From Pseudorasbora parva (Eukaryota > Chordata > Actinopteri > Cypriniformes > Gobionidae): a DNA stretch of 64,000 bases. Both the position numbers and the translations under genes were made by a program. Positions 62,921-64,000 of this stretch are shown piece after piece. Position 1 is the first letter of the stretch; the number at the start of each line of letters is the position of its first letter. The notes under the pieces were generated by a model. It was not told the origin of the DNA. It saw nothing but the letters and a program-made list of their open reading frames with translations, and did not search any database. Location of the stretch: NCBI RefSeq assembly GCF_024679245.1, contig NC_090191.1, positions 41,091,524-41,155,523 on the forward strand. Reading direction: 5' to 3'.

Positions 62921-63890
62921 TTAGGGTTGCTCTGATTGATTGGCTACTGATCACTATCGGTCGATAATCAGTTTGGGAAGTTTGATTGTCGCTACAAAGG
63001 CAGATAAACCGATCTCATGGCATGACATGCAGCAGCACAGTCTCAATCTCTATCTGGTGCAGGTAAAACAATTAATATATATATTTTTTAATACAGTGTA
63101 AGGTAATTTCAGAAACACTCAGACAGCACTCTTTCCCTCTCAGCTAGCTAGTACAAAATTCCACTTAAAGGGATAGTTCACCCAAACATAAAAATTAGCC
63201 CATAATTTACTCACTCTCAAGCCATCCTAGGTATATGACATTCTTCTTTCAGACAAATACAATCAGAGTTGTATATATATATATATTTTAAACTGGCTCT
63301 TTCAAGCATTATAATGGCAGTGAATGGCAGCTCAAAATTTGAAGCTCATAAACCTGCATGTAGAGAAGAATGCATCTAGGATGGCTTGATGAGTAAATCA
63401 TGGGGTTTTGGGTGAACTATCCCTTTAAATTGTCAAATACACACAAATGTATGGACAAATTACCATCTTGTCAGATTTATAATAGTATATTGGATCCGTA
63501 CACCAAGTGACAGCAACCTAATCATTTCGTTTTTTGTCTTATTGTTTGATTAACATTTAACAACAATCATTCTTCTTGAATGAATAACTTTTGTAACATT
63601 GATTATAAGGATTAAGAATCTGTATTTATGCATGGAATACAATCCAGTATTATTTAAATTTGATTCCTTATTAAATTTATTTAGTACTTCTTAAGACATA
63701 CCTGAAGAAAAAAAAACATTAAAAAATGAGAATTCAGGCCCTAAATTAATGTAAAAATCTAGATTAGAGTATCCCTATAAATAATTCTACATGATAAAAA
63801 CAAGGCTTCAAAAGAATCGGTATCCGTGTTCGTATTAGCAGATACTTTTTCCTGTGATCAATTCAAAAATCCTGATTAGAGCACCCTTAA
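62921..63890. mobile_element. TIR element hosting a second MITE
   Basis: The left end TTAGGGTTGCTCTGATT and the right end, complement TTAAGGGTGCTCTAATCAGG, are inverted copies. Both interiors carry GATCA and GATAATC/GATAC text. No transposase seen. Confidence 0.65.
63165..63428. mobile_element. MITE with TTAAAGGGATAGTTCACCCA ends
   Basis: TTAAAGGGATAGTTCACCCA at 63,165 is mirrored by TGGGTGAACTATCCCTTTAA ending at 63,428. These ends are widespread in fish genomes. It is inserted in the 62,921-63,890 element. Confidence 0.9.
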
Positions 63891-64000
63891 TTAATATTGT
63901 ACATCTGACGAAGCCAGCCATTCTAAATGTAGTAGTTTTATATATTTGCAGTTTTTAAAGGGTTCCTAATGGTGTGAAGTATCCTAGTTTTTTACCGTTC

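Overview
The window looks like nuclear DNA of a teleost fish, most likely a cyprinid (carp, goldfish or zebrafish relative). It is AT-rich and intron-rich, with long (AT)n, (GT)n and (CT)n tracts and many fish-type transposons: several Tc1-like elements, DIRS-type tyrosine-recombinase retrotransposons, hAT- and Harbinger-like MITEs and tRNA-derived repeats. The host genes are split by GT-AG introns. Species assignment is an inference.

Region 1 (1-39,600, minus strand) is a tandem cluster of C-type-lectin-domain (CTLD) genes. Each complete gene has a non-coding 5' exon, a short signal-peptide exon and three CTLD exons, and stops just after the third domain, so the products should be secreted triple-CTLD proteins. 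All coding introns are phase 1. There are two leader types. Type A has a TATA box and begins MSSIALVF. Type B has no clear TATA box and carries LSVLFLLWG. They alternate along the chromosome: A0 (leader only, the rest runs off the left edge), B1 (intact), A2 (lost CTLD1 and half of CTLD2), B3 (intact), A4 (intact), a coding-less B promoter remnant at 31.4-32.0 kb, and B5 (nonsense codon in CTLD3). Shared flanks and a decayed Tc1-like insertion at the matching place in three blocks indicate duplication of an A+B gene pair.

Transposons fill the spaces: a DIRS-type element with inverted ends (0.26-1.85 kb), a TIR element with a nested MITE (2.2-3.7 kb), Tc1-like elements (6.9, 11.8, 16.0, 19.7 and 31.0 kb), a DIRS reverse-transcriptase fragment (17.8-18.8 kb), a possible solo LTR (28.2-29.4 kb) and a longer interrupted DIRS element (32.0-36.5 kb).

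Region 2 (39.6-64 kb) has no firmly recognised gene. Its most striking content is a tandem array at 44.7-47.5 kb: 18 units of about 147 bp, each carrying a tRNA-like segment with RNA polymerase III A- and B-box motifs, with a 441-bp trimeric higher-order repeat inside. A better preserved tRNA-like SINE head follows at 47.54 kb. Other content is a 205-bp-arm inverted repeat (50.2-51.4 kb), nested MITEs (60.6-61.8 and 62.9-63.9 kb) and two weak sets of candidate exons (42.4-43.6 kb plus strand, 48.2-49.5 kb minus strand).

All family calls come from reading the sequence and known family motifs. No database search was run.
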